A model generated the notes under the pieces. It did not search any database. It was not told where the DNA came from and saw only the letters and a program-made list of their open reading frames with translations. A DNA stretch of 64,000 nt, from assembly GCA_020073585.1 (NCBI GenBank), contig JAIQEV010000003.1, positions 62,001 through 126,000 on the forward strand. The letters run 5' to 3'. How positions within the stretch are numbered: the first letter of the stretch is position 1; each line of letters opens with the position of its first letter. Below, in pieces: positions 48,884 to 57,247 of the stretch. The stretch comes from Terriglobia bacterium. GTDB lineage: Bacteria > Acidobacteriota > Terriglobia > Acidiferrales > UBA7541. Made by a program: the position numbers and the translations under genes.

Positions 48884-49656
48884 GCGCGCGCCACAATGCG
48901 TGGCGAACGCGGCGTGCGCAGCGCGGCTACGCTCTGCTGCTGGTGCTCTTCGCCGTCACGCTGCTGCTCATTGCCGCGGTTACCATCGGTCCCAACCTGC
49001 TGACGCAGGACCGCCGCGAGAAGGAAGAAGAAATGATCTGGCGCGGCCAGCAATATGTCCGTGGCATCAAGCTCTTCTACCGCAAGAACGGGCGCTTCCC
49101 ATCCTCTCTCGAGGATCTCACCAAGCCGAAGACCGGCGTGCGCTTCCTGCGCGCAGCCTACAAAGATCCCATGAATACGCAGGATGGCAGTTGGCGCTTG
49201 ATCTATGTGGGGCCGGGTGGGCAGCTCATTGGCAGCTCGAAGCAGCGGCCCGCTGCCCTGCAAATCCCGGGCGCCACGCCAGCCGCGCCGCCTGCTTCGG
49301 GAGCGCCGAGCGGCCAGACGGGTGCGCCGCTTCCGGGGACGGCGGGAGGAGATGCGTCCGGCGCGCAGACCGGCCAGGCGGGTTTCGCCTCCTCCGAGCC
49401 GGCGATCTTCGGCGGCAACATCATCGGCGTCGGCAGCAAGGTGCGGCGCCGCTCGATCAAGGTGTACGAAAAAGGCGTACGCTACAGCGAGTGGGAATTT
49501 ATCTGGGATCCAGCGAAGGATGTCCTTGCCGTGGGCCAGCCGGGGATGCAGACCGGAGCCCCCATTGGCCAGCCGATCGGCCAACCTGTTGCCGCCCCGC
49601 CGGGGACGCCGCCGCCCGGCGCGCCGCCGAATCCTCCACTTTTCAATCCCCAATAG
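48880..49656 (+). CDS. Pseudopilin-like protein with Gly/Pro/Gln-rich tail
   Basis: This is a 258-residue protein. The N-terminus (RRAQRGYALLLVLFAVTLLL) has the basic-Gly-hydrophobic layout of a type III-leader pseudopilin, with cleavage expected between Gly16 and Tyr17, but Glu at mature position 5 is replaced by Leu. A conserved pseudopilin-like region follows (RREKEEEMIWRGQQYVRGIKLFYRKNGRFPSSLEDL, similar to GspG-type proteins), then SKVRRRSIKVYEKGVRYSEWEFIWDP. Two low-complexity stretches rich in Gly, Ala, Gln and Pro interrupt and end it. It closes the operon-like GspF-GspE-PilMNOP run. Confidence 0.7.
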   Translation: MSARHNAWRTRRAQRGYALLLVLFAVTLLLIAAVTIGPNLLTQDRREKEEEMIWRGQQYVRGIKLFYRKNGRFPSSLEDLTKPKTGVRFLRAAYKDPMNTQDGSWRLIYVGPGGQLIGSSKQRPAALQIPGATPAAPPASGAPSGQTGAPLPGTAGGDASGAQTGQAGFASSEPAIFGGNIIGVGSKVRRRSIKVYEKGVRYSEWEFIWDPAKDVLAVGQPGMQTGAPIGQPIGQPVAAPPGTPPPGAPPNPPLFNPQ

Positions 49657-49679
49657 CCATAGGGCTGGTGACAGATCGC

Positions 49680-50369
49680 TTAGAGCGCGGCGCCGCGGGT
49701 CAGGCCCTGTTCCGCCGGGACGCCCCCACCGGCGCGCTGCGGGCGTCGCTGGGCCTTCTGCTGCTGGTAGTTGCGTTTGACCCGCTGGACGTAGGACTGG
49801 GTCTCGGCATAGGGCGGCACGCGCCCGAACTGCCGCACGCGCTCGGGCCCCGCATTGTACGCCGCCAGCGCCAGAACCACGTCCTGGTGGTAGCGTTCCA
49901 GCAGCTCGCGCAGGTAGCGCGTCCCGCCTTCGATATTTTCCCGGGGATCGAAAATGTCCTTGACCCCCAGGCGTTGCGCGGTTTCCGGGAGCAGTTGCAT
50001 CAGGCCGCGGGCGTTGCGCCGGGAGACAGCGCGGGCATCGAAGCCCGATTCCGCGGCGATGACGCTGGTGACCAGATCGGGGTCCACGCCGTTGCGCAGG
50101 GCGGCCGCCTGGATCAGGTCGTGGTAGGGCGCTTTCTCGTCGTCGGCCGCGGGAGCCGGCCGGAACACTTCTTCCGGCTCGATGGCCACCACGTCCGCCG
50201 CGGCGACCTCCACCGCGCCTCCGGAAATCTGCAAGCGGTATGAGCTGCCGAGCCGCTCGTAAGCGCTCACGGCCAGGCGCTGCCCGTTGCGCAGCAGCAC
50301 GTATTCCGCACGCAGCGGCGGCGCCGCCGCGAAGAGCAGCAGAAACGCCAGAAGGCCCCTCAGGCGCAT
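49680..50369 (-). CDS. Lytic transglycosylase (SLT domain)
   Basis: This is a 229-residue secreted peptidoglycan lyase. The signal peptide MRLRGLLAFLLLFAAAPPLRA is followed by a small beta domain (EYVLLRNGQRLAVSAYERLG). The SLT fold then has the catalytic Glu in VIAAESGFDARAVSRRNARGLMQLLPETAQRLGV, and NIEGGTRYLRELLERY, LALAAYNAGPERVRQFG complete the motif set. The start ATG 50369 overlaps the HAD gene by 10 bp. A role in opening the wall for pilus assembly is plausible, given its position next to the pilus locus, but transcription is convergent with it. Confidence 0.9.
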   Translation of the reverse strand: MRLRGLLAFLLLFAAAPPLRAEYVLLRNGQRLAVSAYERLGSSYRLQISGGAVEVAAADVVAIEPEEVFRPAPAADDEKAPYHDLIQAAALRNGVDPDLVTSVIAAESGFDARAVSRRNARGLMQLLPETAQRLGVKDIFDPRENIEGGTRYLRELLERYHQDVVLALAAYNAGPERVRQFGRVPPYAETQSYVQRVKRNYQQQKAQRRPQRAGGGVPAEQGLTRGAAL

Positions 50370-51211
50370 CCGGCCGCCTCCCCGAGAGCGAAGCGGGAGA
50401 TGGCCGCGGCCACCCCGGCTTCGTCGTTCGAAAGCGTCTGGTGCCAGCCGAAGCTCTTCAGCTCCGGCACGCTGTTGCCCATGACCACCGCGATGCCGGC
50501 AAAGCGCAGCATCTCCAGGTCGTTGTGGTTGTCGCCGATGGCCAGGATCTCTTCCCGGGCGTAGCCGCGCACCCCCGCCCATTCCGCCAGCGCGTTGCCC
50601 TTGGAGCAGGCCGGGTTGATGACGTCAAGCATCGAGAAATTCTTGTCCTCGTAGACGGTCACGGCCAGGGAAAACTCTCGCGCCAAGGGCAGCCCGCGCA
50701 GCACCGCCTCGGCATCGCGCATCGGTGCCAAGCCGCCGGCGAGCATCACCTGCAGGGGATCCTCGACCAGGCAGCTTTCCAGGGGCACGGCCCGGCCGAG
50801 GAATTCGCGGTTGCGGGCGTAGTAGGCGCGGCGGTAGGGATCGTCCTCGTCCAAGCCTTCGGTGAGGATTTGGTTGGCCCGCGGGCGGTCGAAGACCACG
50901 GAAGTTGCCGCGCGCCAGGCCTGCGTGGCCTGCAGCACCTTGTGCGCGGTGTCCCGCGCCAGCAAGTGGCGTAGGTGCGTCTGGCCGTCGTGCGTCCGGA
51001 TAAGCGCGCCGTTGTTCACGATCATGGTCAGCGGCGCATCCACCAGGCGCGCCACGGGCAAGGCGAAGTCGTAGCGGCGCCCGGTGACCAGCGCTACCTC
51101 GATGCCGCGCCGCGCGGCTTCGGCGATGGCCGCGCAGTTGGCGGCCGGCACACCCCAGCGGCTGTCGAGCAGCGTGCCGTCAATATCCAGCGCAATGAGC
51201 CGCACGGGCAT
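50360..51211 (-). CDS. HAD-superfamily Cof-type phosphatase
   Basis: This is a 283-residue HAD IIB hydrolase. Motif I is LIALDIDGTLLDS (both Asp present), motif II is LVTGRR, Lys of motif III is in CSKGNALAEW, and motif IV is ILAIGDNHNDLEML. The C2B-type cap fills the middle. The family dephosphorylates sugar phosphates, FMN/PLP and related compounds; the substrate is not readable. It overlaps the lytic transglycosylase gene, suggesting one transcript. Confidence 0.88.
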   Translation of the reverse strand: MPVRLIALDIDGTLLDSRWGVPAANCAAIAEAARRGIEVALVTGRRYDFALPVARLVDAPLTMIVNNGALIRTHDGQTHLRHLLARDTAHKVLQATQAWRAATSVVFDRPRANQILTEGLDEDDPYRRAYYARNREFLGRAVPLESCLVEDPLQVMLAGGLAPMRDAEAVLRGLPLAREFSLAVTVYEDKNFSMLDVINPACSKGNALAEWAGVRGYAREEILAIGDNHNDLEMLRFAGIAVVMGNSVPELKSFGWHQTLSNDEAGVAAAISRFALGEAAGCA

Positions 51212-51299
51212 GCCCCATTGTAACGTGAATGGCCGCTAATTCCGGGGCCTCTGTAGCGCCCCGCCGGCTCACCCCTCCGGCAATAGCCGCGCGCGGCTG

Positions 51300-51308
51300 T
51301 GCTAGACT
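51300..51308 (+). promoter_or_regulatory. Extended -10 promoter of thrC (near-leaderless)
   Basis: TGCTAGACT ends 10 bp before the thrC ATG, so transcription should start within about three bases of it. There is no ribosome site. Confidence 0.45.
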
Positions 51309-51317
51309 TCCCGGTTT

Positions 51318-52496
51318 ATGAGCGCCCCATCCACGCTCCTCCATCTCCAATGCTCGCAATGCGGCCAGCAGATCTCGGCCGCCTCCATCCAGAACCTCTG
51401 CCCCTGCGGCAAACCCCTCTATGCCCGGTATGACCTGAAGCGCGCCGCGGCCACGCTGAATCCGCAGAGCCTGCTCATGCGCGCCAAGAGCCTCTGGCGC
51501 TACGCCGAAGTCCTCCCCGGCTGCCAACCGGTCACTCTGGGCGAGGGCTTTACTCCGGTGCTGCCCGCCGAGCGCCTGGGCGCCAGCATGGGCCTGAAGA
51601 GCCTCTACGTGAAGGACGAGGCGCTCAATCCCACCGGCTCGTTCAAGGCCCGCGGCATGGCTGTGGCGGTCTCCCAGGCCCGGCACCTCGGCGCCAAGGT
51701 TCTCGCCGCGCCCACCGCCGGGAATGCCGGCGGGGCCCTCGCCGCCTATGCCGCGGCGGCGGGCCTCAAGTCCGTCATCGTCATGCCCGCGGATACCCCG
51801 CAGGCCAACCAGATGGAATGCCGGGCCTTCGGCGCCACGGTGGTGGCTTTGCCGGGGCTGATCTCCGATTGCGGACGCTACGTGGCCGAGCGCAAGGCCA
51901 GGGAAGGCTGGTACGACGTTTCCACGCTGAAAGAGCCCTACCGCGTCGAAGGCAAGAAAACCATGGGCTACGAGCTCTGGGAGCAGTTTGGCAGGAAACT
52001 CCCGGACGTGATCCTGTACCCGACGGGCGGGGGCGTGGGTCTGATCGGCATGTGCAAGGCCTTCGACGAGATGCAGGAGATGGGCTGGATAGGAGCCGCG
52101 CGGCCGCGCATGGTGGCCGTGCAGGCCAGCGGCTGCGCGCCCATCGTGCGCGCCTGGGAACAACACCGCGCGACCGCCGAGCCTATTCAGAATGCCGCGA
52201 CCACCGCGTCCGGTCTGCGCGTCCCTAGCCCGCTCGGTGACTTTCTGATCCTGCGCATGCTGCGCGAGACCCGCGGCACGGCTTTGGCCGTCAGCGACGC
52301 CGAAATGCTCGCCGCCGGCCGCGAGCTGGCTGCTGCCGAAGGCATCTACGCCGCCCCGGAGGGCGCCGCCACCGTCGCCGCCATCCGCAAGCTGGCCGCC
52401 GCCGGCTGGGTCCAGCCCGACGAATCCATCGTCCTCTTCAACACCGGTACCGGTTACAAATATGCCGAGGCCTGGCAGCAGGCGCTCCAGGACTGA
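51318..52496 (+). CDS. thrC: Threonine synthase
   Basis: The 392-residue PLP enzyme converts O-phosphohomoserine to threonine. An N-terminal zinc-ribbon-like part (LQCSQCGQQ, LCPCGKPL) as in the archaeal/short-type enzymes precedes the fold II core. The PLP lysine lies in NPTGSFKARGMAVAVS, the phosphate-binding Gly loop in APTAGNAGGALAAYAAAAGL and PTGGGVGLIGM, and NTGTGYKY ends the chain. It is followed 8 bp later by the AlaX-like gene. No other threonine or lysine pathway gene is adjacent; the ASADH-like gene at 16.2 kb is probably inactive. Confidence 0.93.
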   Translation: MSAPSTLLHLQCSQCGQQISAASIQNLCPCGKPLYARYDLKRAAATLNPQSLLMRAKSLWRYAEVLPGCQPVTLGEGFTPVLPAERLGASMGLKSLYVKDEALNPTGSFKARGMAVAVSQARHLGAKVLAAPTAGNAGGALAAYAAAAGLKSVIVMPADTPQANQMECRAFGATVVALPGLISDCGRYVAERKAREGWYDVSTLKEPYRVEGKKTMGYELWEQFGRKLPDVILYPTGGGVGLIGMCKAFDEMQEMGWIGAARPRMVAVQASGCAPIVRAWEQHRATAEPIQNAATTASGLRVPSPLGDFLILRMLRETRGTALAVSDAEMLAAGRELAAAEGIYAAPEGAATVAAIRKLAAAGWVQPDESIVLFNTGTGYKYAEAWQQALQD

Positions 52497-52504
52497 GTGC
52501 CCCC

Positions 52505-53581
52505 ATGCCCACCCGCCGCCTCTACTACGACGATGCCTTCCTCCGCGAATTCTCCGCGGAGGCTCTGCGCTGCGAACCCGCGCGCCACGACGACGCGGCA
52601 ACCTGGCGCGTGGTCCTTGACCAGACCGCGTTCTATCCCGATTCCGGTGGCCAGCCCTCGGACACGGGGCTGCTCGGCGAGGCCCGCGTCTTGGAGGTGA
52701 GCGACGCCGGGGACGAGGTCGTGCACCTGCTCGACCGTCCGGTGCCGCTGGGGCCCATCCGCGGGCAGGTTGACTGGCCGCGCCGCTTCGACCACATGCA
52801 GCAGCACACCGGCCAGCACCTGCTCTCCGCCATCTTCCACGAGCGCTACAGCCTGCCGACGGTCTCCTTCCATCTCGGCGGCGAGCTGAGCACCATCGAT
52901 CTGCGCGGGCAGGAGCCCACCGAAGCTCTCCTGGAAGAGGCCGAACGCGCCGCCAACGCCATTATTTTCGAAAGCCGCCCCGTGCGCGTCCGCTACGGCA
53001 CCGCCGAAGAGTTGGACAAGCTCGGCGTGCGCAAAAAGGTCGAGCGGGAAGGGAAGCTGCGCGCACTGGAGATCGAAGGCGTGGACCTGCAGCCCTGCGG
53101 CGGCACGCACGTCGCCAGCACCGGGCAGATCGGCCTTCTGCTCCTCCGCCGTGTCGCGAAGATTCGCCAGGACTGGCGCGTCGAGTTCGTCTGCGGCGAG
53201 CGCGCCCGCCGCGCCGCCCGCGCCCTCTCCGAGCGCCTCGCCGAAGCCGAAGCGCGGCTCCTCGCCGAAGACACGCCGCCGCGCCCCGGCGGTCTGCGCA
53301 TCGTCTCCCGCGTCCTGCCCGACGCCAGCGCCGACTACCTCGGCCTCCTGGCCACCGCCCTCGCCAAACATGACAAAACCATCGCGCTCCTGGCCTCCGG
53401 CGGATACCTCGTCTACGCCCAGCACGAATCCGCCGCGCAGGACATGAATCAGCTCCTGCGCGACACCCTGCAAACTCTCGGCGGCAAAGGCGGCGGGCAG
53501 CGCAACTTCGCCCGCGGCCGCCTCCACGACCCGGGACATTCCGAGCAAGCCGTCACCTTTGCAAAAGAACGCTGTTCCTGA
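52505..53581 (+). CDS. AlaX-like alanyl-tRNA editing protein with DHHA1 domain
   Basis: This is a 358-residue stand-alone editing protein that hydrolyses mischarged tRNA-Ala (Ser or Gly on tRNA-Ala). The N-terminal beta domain has LDQTAFYPDSGGQPSDTG, then the zinc site HTGQHLLSA (HxxxH) and CGGTHVASTG (Cys, His). The C-terminal DHHA1 domain ends in the GGKGGGQRNFARGRL glycine-rich motif. This is the long, class II AlaX layout (AlaRS editing domain plus DHHA1). It overlaps nothing and is probably co-transcribed with thrC. tRNA-Ala(CGC) lies 1.8 kb downstream on the other strand. Confidence 0.92.
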   Translation: MPTRRLYYDDAFLREFSAEALRCEPARHDDAATWRVVLDQTAFYPDSGGQPSDTGLLGEARVLEVSDAGDEVVHLLDRPVPLGPIRGQVDWPRRFDHMQQHTGQHLLSAIFHERYSLPTVSFHLGGELSTIDLRGQEPTEALLEEAERAANAIIFESRPVRVRYGTAEELDKLGVRKKVEREGKLRALEIEGVDLQPCGGTHVASTGQIGLLLLRRVAKIRQDWRVEFVCGERARRAARALSERLAEAEARLLAEDTPPRPGGLRIVSRVLPDASADYLGLLATALAKHDKTIALLASGGYLVYAQHESAAQDMNQLLRDTLQTLGGKGGGQRNFARGRLHDPGHSEQAVTFAKERCS

Positions 53582-53595
53582 CCCGCTCGTTTTAA

Positions 53596-53630
53596 TAAAA
53601 AAAATAGAAAAGCACGCCGCGGCGTCGAAC
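53596..53630 (-). terminator. Possible terminator between the AlaX-like gene and the M48 protease gene
   Basis: The minus strand has an interrupted palindrome ACGCCGCGGCGT followed by GCTTTTCTATTTTTTTT, downstream of the M48 stop codon. The stem is short. The adjoining CATCCTGAGGGTTCGA resembles a second family of dispersed repeats. Confidence 0.4.
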
Positions 53631-53656
53631 CCTCAGGATGGCAGTTGTGCGTAATC

Positions 53657-55219
53657 TTACGGCGAAGGCTGACAGCTGGGTGAGCCGCTCGCGGATGGCG
53701 GGGGCTCCGGTGGGGCAGGTGCGGTTGGCGCAGACGCCGGCGGTGGCGTGGCCGGTGTGCCCGGTGTTTCCGCCTGCGTATCGAAGCAGATGCTCTCGAT
53801 CGGCTGGCCCGGCGTGTATTCGAGCTTTTTCGGGGCGGGGCAGCCCTTCTCCTTGGCAAACAGCGTGGGCCGGTTCTTCTCGTCCTTGTCGGCCTGTGCG
53901 CGCACCTTGTGCAGCGACTTCTTCATCTCTTCGAACGCCGAGGTCTGCTCGATCATCTCCTCCTTCGCCGGGAGAAAGAGAATCTCGCGCTCGCTGTCCA
54001 CCATCCTCTGGTAGAACGGCGGGTGCGTGCGGAACCAGCTCACTCCGTTGACGTAGCCTTCCCGGGTGGCGATCTTGTCGAAAAATTGGATGTACCCCCG
54101 GGGATCGTAGCCGCTGCTCCACGCGTACTGGATGCCCAACTGGTCGGCTTCCAGTTCGTATTCGCGGCTCACTCCCAGTAGCTTCAGGTTCAGCACCAGC
54201 CCCAGCCCGAAAAAGCCGTACTGTAGCGCGTAATACAGGCCGATGCCCACGATGCCGCCGGTCAGAATGACCGCGGCGACCTGCGCCGCCTGGTAGAAGA
54301 TCGAGGCGATCGTGGCCCGGGTTATCAGCTTGTGTGCGTGCCGCGCCGTGACGTGCGCCAGTTCGTGCGCGATCACTCCCGCCAACTGCGACTCGTTCTC
54401 CGCCGCTTCCAGCAGCCCGCGCTCGATGAACAGGTAGCCGCCCGGCAGCGCAAAAGCATTGATCTCTTTGGTATTGAGCACGGTGACGTGCAGCGGCACG
54501 CGCAAGTCGGAATGCGCCGCCACGCGTTCCGCTACCGCCGTCACATAGTCCACGATGGCTTTGTCCTCGACTTCTTTGGGCATCATCCCCTGGCGCTTCA
54601 GTTGCTCCACCGCCTCCTGCCCGGCCTTGATGTCCTTTTCCTGATCCGCGGCGATCACCCGGAAGCCGATGTCTTTTACGTTGGCCCAGCGCCGCCCGTG
54701 GTACGCCCCGCTGGCTATTTCCTGCTGAATCCGCAGCCGCTCGGCTGGCCACTTTTCGATCAATTCCAGTTTCGCCGCGCGGTTGTCGTACGCCGTGGGA
54801 ATGGCGTGCCCCCCGAGCATTTCCGACTGGCTCTGAAGTGTCTGCAGGTCCTGAATCTTGCAGTGCATCTCATGGCGCTGCTTGTCGTTCAGAGTGTGCG
54901 TGCGGCGCTCCAGCTCGTCCTCCGTCTGCTTCAACTGCCCGCCGTACTCGGAAGCGCGCTCCTTGTAGCGCGCCACGCAGTACTCCCGGGACTGCTGCAT
55001 CCTCCCGCGCTCCGCCTGAATCTGCTCGGCCGTGAAGTGCAGTTCCGGCGACAACTCGAAAAGGTCCAGATAGGATTTCTGCAGGTAGGCCGCCAGCGAC
55101 CCCGGCGGGGGAGTGGGTGTCACGCCGTGCGGGCGCACCGCGGGGCCTCGGCAGCCCGTGGCCATCAGCAAAAGTTCGCAGAGCAGCAGAGCGAGGAGGG
55201 AGCGGAAGTTCAGTCTCAT
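53657..55219 (-). CDS. M48-family zinc metalloprotease lipoprotein
   Basis: This is a 520-residue envelope protease. The signal peptide ends LLLMATGC with Cys23, a lipobox-like site. About 210 residues form a mostly helical N-terminal region with heptad-like segments (RMQQSREYCVARYKERASEYGGQLKQTEDELERRT). The M48 domain has the zinc motif HELAH in AGVIAHELAHVTARHAHKL and the downstream Glu ligand in SREYELEADQLGIQYAW, with two hydrophobic stretches between. The C-terminal Pro-rich tail (PATPPPASAPTAPAPPEPPP) is low complexity. It resembles BepA-type OMP-quality-control proteases, but without TPRs. The start is ATG 55219; the frame opens 45 bases earlier. Confidence 0.88.
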   Translation of the reverse strand: MRLNFRSLLALLLCELLLMATGCRGPAVRPHGVTPTPPPGSLAAYLQKSYLDLFELSPELHFTAEQIQAERGRMQQSREYCVARYKERASEYGGQLKQTEDELERRTHTLNDKQRHEMHCKIQDLQTLQSQSEMLGGHAIPTAYDNRAAKLELIEKWPAERLRIQQEIASGAYHGRRWANVKDIGFRVIAADQEKDIKAGQEAVEQLKRQGMMPKEVEDKAIVDYVTAVAERVAAHSDLRVPLHVTVLNTKEINAFALPGGYLFIERGLLEAAENESQLAGVIAHELAHVTARHAHKLITRATIASIFYQAAQVAAVILTGGIVGIGLYYALQYGFFGLGLVLNLKLLGVSREYELEADQLGIQYAWSSGYDPRGYIQFFDKIATREGYVNGVSWFRTHPPFYQRMVDSEREILFLPAKEEMIEQTSAFEEMKKSLHKVRAQADKDEKNRPTLFAKEKGCPAPKKLEYTPGQPIESICFDTQAETPGTPATPPPASAPTAPAPPEPPPSASGSPSCQPSP

Positions 55220-55372
55220 GAAGGCCCCCATCCAGGAACAGGAATCCAGTGTGGCGCACTGCACGTAGCGGCGCTACAGCTTCAAACTAGCCCAGCGGTA
55301 TGCCGTGGTATGTGACCCGCGTCACCTGGTCTGCAAGGGGGGCGGAGCGGGAGGCGATTGGGGAGAGAAGAA

Positions 55373-55448
55373 TGGTGGACGGCATGGGGCTCGAACCCAC
55401 GGCCTCCTCGTTGCGAACGAGGCGCTCTCCCAGCTGAGCTAGCCGCCC
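55373..55448 (-). tRNA. tRNA-Ala (anticodon CGC)
   Basis: This 76-nt cloverleaf encodes its own CCA. The acceptor stem GGGCGGC/GCCGTCC has one G-U pair. The D-arm carries GCTC...GAGC and the anticodon stem CCTCG/CGAGG. The loop is TTCGCAA with anticodon CGC, so it reads GCG. The T-arm GTGGG/CCCAT holds the loop TTCGAGC. Discriminator base is A. It decodes Ala and lies between the M48 protease and ctpA genes. Confidence 0.97.
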
Positions 55449-55538
55449 ACTGACTGCAGCCTACTACCCACTGCGTGAATTTAATATTAGCAAACGGCAG
55501 CGAAGCTTGCCAACAGCGTGGAACAAATTGGTTGCGCC

Positions 55539-57152
55539 TCAGGGCTGTTCGGCGGGGAGTCCGTTGCGCTGCGCGATCACTTTGCGCGCGTTCTCATACA
55601 GCGCCCGCGCCTGCGGCACGGCCTCCACGGCCTTCAGCACCTGGGGGTCGGACTCCAGTTGCACCTTCAGGCTTTCCTGCAAGCCAAACGTGGAGAGGAA
55701 CACTTCCTGTTTGATCTTGCGCTGAGTCCAGGCCAGGTTCTCGGCCATCTCCGGCTCGGTGTAGCGGATGTTTTTCCGGCTCAGATAGCCGCGGAACTCT
55801 TCCATCACGGCGGCATTGACCTCGAACTGCTTGGTGATTTCCGGCTTGGTCCCCAGGTAATAGCGCGTGAAGCCGCCGACGCCCGCCTCGTAGGCAAACA
55901 GCACGTCGTTGCGCAGCAGCGTCTCCTGGAACTTGGTGAACTTGGGGGCGACCACCAGAAGGTCCGGGGTGATGCCGCCGCCCCCGGTCACCTGGCGGCC
56001 GCTGTCGGTCAGCTTGATCTCCGTCGGATGCTCGGGGCCCTTGCGGTTGTAATGATATTCGTAGAGCGAGACCGACTTGTAGTCGCGCTGGATGAGCCGC
56101 CCGCTCGGCGTGTAATAGCGCGCGGTGGTCAGCGCCAGCCCGGTATTCTCGCTGAGCGGCGTCACCGTCTGCACCAGTCCCTTGCCGAAGCTCTGCTCGC
56201 CCACGATCAGCCCGCGGTCGTGGTCCTGCACCGCGCCGGAAACGATCTCCGTGGCCGAGGCCGAATTGCTGTTGATCAGGATCACCAGCGGCACCGTGAC
56301 CCCCTGGTTGCCGCGGATCGCGTAGTAGCGGCGCTCCTGCGAGCTGCGCCCGTGATGCGAGACGATCAGCTGGTTCTTCTCCAGGAACATGTCGCTGACG
56401 GCCACCGCTTCGTTCAGCAGCCCCCCGGGATTCCCGCGCATGTCGAAGATCAGCCCGTCGAGACTCGCGGCGTTCAATTGCTTCAGGGCCTCCGCCACTT
56501 CGCGGTCGGTCGTTTCGTTGAAGCTCGAGAGGCGGATATACCCGATGCCGGGACGCAGCAGAAAGGAGCTGTCCACGGAGTGCCGCGGAATCTCGTCGCG
56601 CACCACGTTGAAGATCAGCGGTTCGGAATAGCCCTCGCGGAGGATGGTGATTTTGACCGGCGTGCCCTTGGGGCCTTTCAGCAGGTCCGCCACTTCGCTG
56701 GTGGACAGGCCATCGGTGGATTTTTCGTCCACCTTGCTGATGAGGTCGCCGGGGCGGATGCCCGCCTTGTACGCCGGGGCGCCCACGTAAGGTGTGATCA
56801 CCACGGTATGGTTTTCGCGCGGCGCCACGACCATGCCCACGCCGTAATACTTCCCGCGCTGGTCTTCGCGCAGCAGCGCAAACTGCCGCGCGTCGAAGAA
56901 ATTCGAGTGCGGGTCGAGCATCCGCAGCATCCCGGGGATGGCGCCCTGGTAGATGGCCTTGTCGGTGTCCACCGGCTGGGCGTAGTTGGTCTGCACCACA
57001 TCCAGCACCCGCGTAAAGTTGCGCACTGCCGTCTGGTAATCGTCCGCGGAAGCCGTGGTGGCCTTCACCGACGGTCCATAGACCGCGCCCAGCGCCGCCG
57101 AAAAGGCCAGCACCGCCACTACCAGAATCAGCCCGCGACGCTCTGCATTCAT
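55539..57152 (-). CDS. ctpA: Carboxy-terminal processing protease CtpA (S41)
   Basis: This is a 537-residue periplasmic serine protease. A signal anchor (LILVVAVLAFSAALGAVYG) precedes a PDZ domain (GVGMVV, GAPAYKAGIRPGDLISKVD). The S41 core is VRDEIPRHSVDSSFLL, IGYIRLSSFNETTDREV, DMRGNPGGLLNEAV, then the catalytic Ser in INSNSASATEIVSGA and the Lys in GEQSFGKGLVQT. A long C-terminal extension (about 150 residues) is typical of this subfamily. The start ATG 57152 has GAGGA five bases before it. Its promoter (TATACT) faces away from tatA. Confidence 0.94.
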   Translation of the reverse strand: MNAERRGLILVVAVLAFSAALGAVYGPSVKATTASADDYQTAVRNFTRVLDVVQTNYAQPVDTDKAIYQGAIPGMLRMLDPHSNFFDARQFALLREDQRGKYYGVGMVVAPRENHTVVITPYVGAPAYKAGIRPGDLISKVDEKSTDGLSTSEVADLLKGPKGTPVKITILREGYSEPLIFNVVRDEIPRHSVDSSFLLRPGIGYIRLSSFNETTDREVAEALKQLNAASLDGLIFDMRGNPGGLLNEAVAVSDMFLEKNQLIVSHHGRSSQERRYYAIRGNQGVTVPLVILINSNSASATEIVSGAVQDHDRGLIVGEQSFGKGLVQTVTPLSENTGLALTTARYYTPSGRLIQRDYKSVSLYEYHYNRKGPEHPTEIKLTDSGRQVTGGGGITPDLLVVAPKFTKFQETLLRNDVLFAYEAGVGGFTRYYLGTKPEITKQFEVNAAVMEEFRGYLSRKNIRYTEPEMAENLAWTQRKIKQEVFLSTFGLQESLKVQLESDPQVLKAVEAVPQARALYENARKVIAQRNGLPAEQP

Positions 57153-57180
57153 GAAATCCTCGCGCAACCCTTACGGCCTC

Positions 57181-57189
57181 AGTATAGCA
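57181..57189 (-). promoter_or_regulatory. Extended -10 promoter of ctpA
   Basis: On the minus strand TGCTATACT (57189-57181). The predicted start near 57174 leaves about 22 bases of leader including the GAGGA ribosome site. Confidence 0.6.
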
Positions 57190-57205
57190 TAGCGGAAATG
57201 CGGGT

Positions 57206-57235
57206 TTGACAGCGTGGAAGAGCGTTCTCTATGAT
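57206..57235 (+). promoter_or_regulatory. Sigma-70 promoter of tatA
   Basis: A perfect TTGACA (57206-57211) and TATGAT (57230-57235) with 18 bp between. The predicted start near 57242 is only about six bases before the ATG at 57248, so the mRNA would be nearly leaderless. It is back to back with the ctpA promoter. Confidence 0.65.
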
Positions 57236-57247
57236 GCAAGATGAGAC

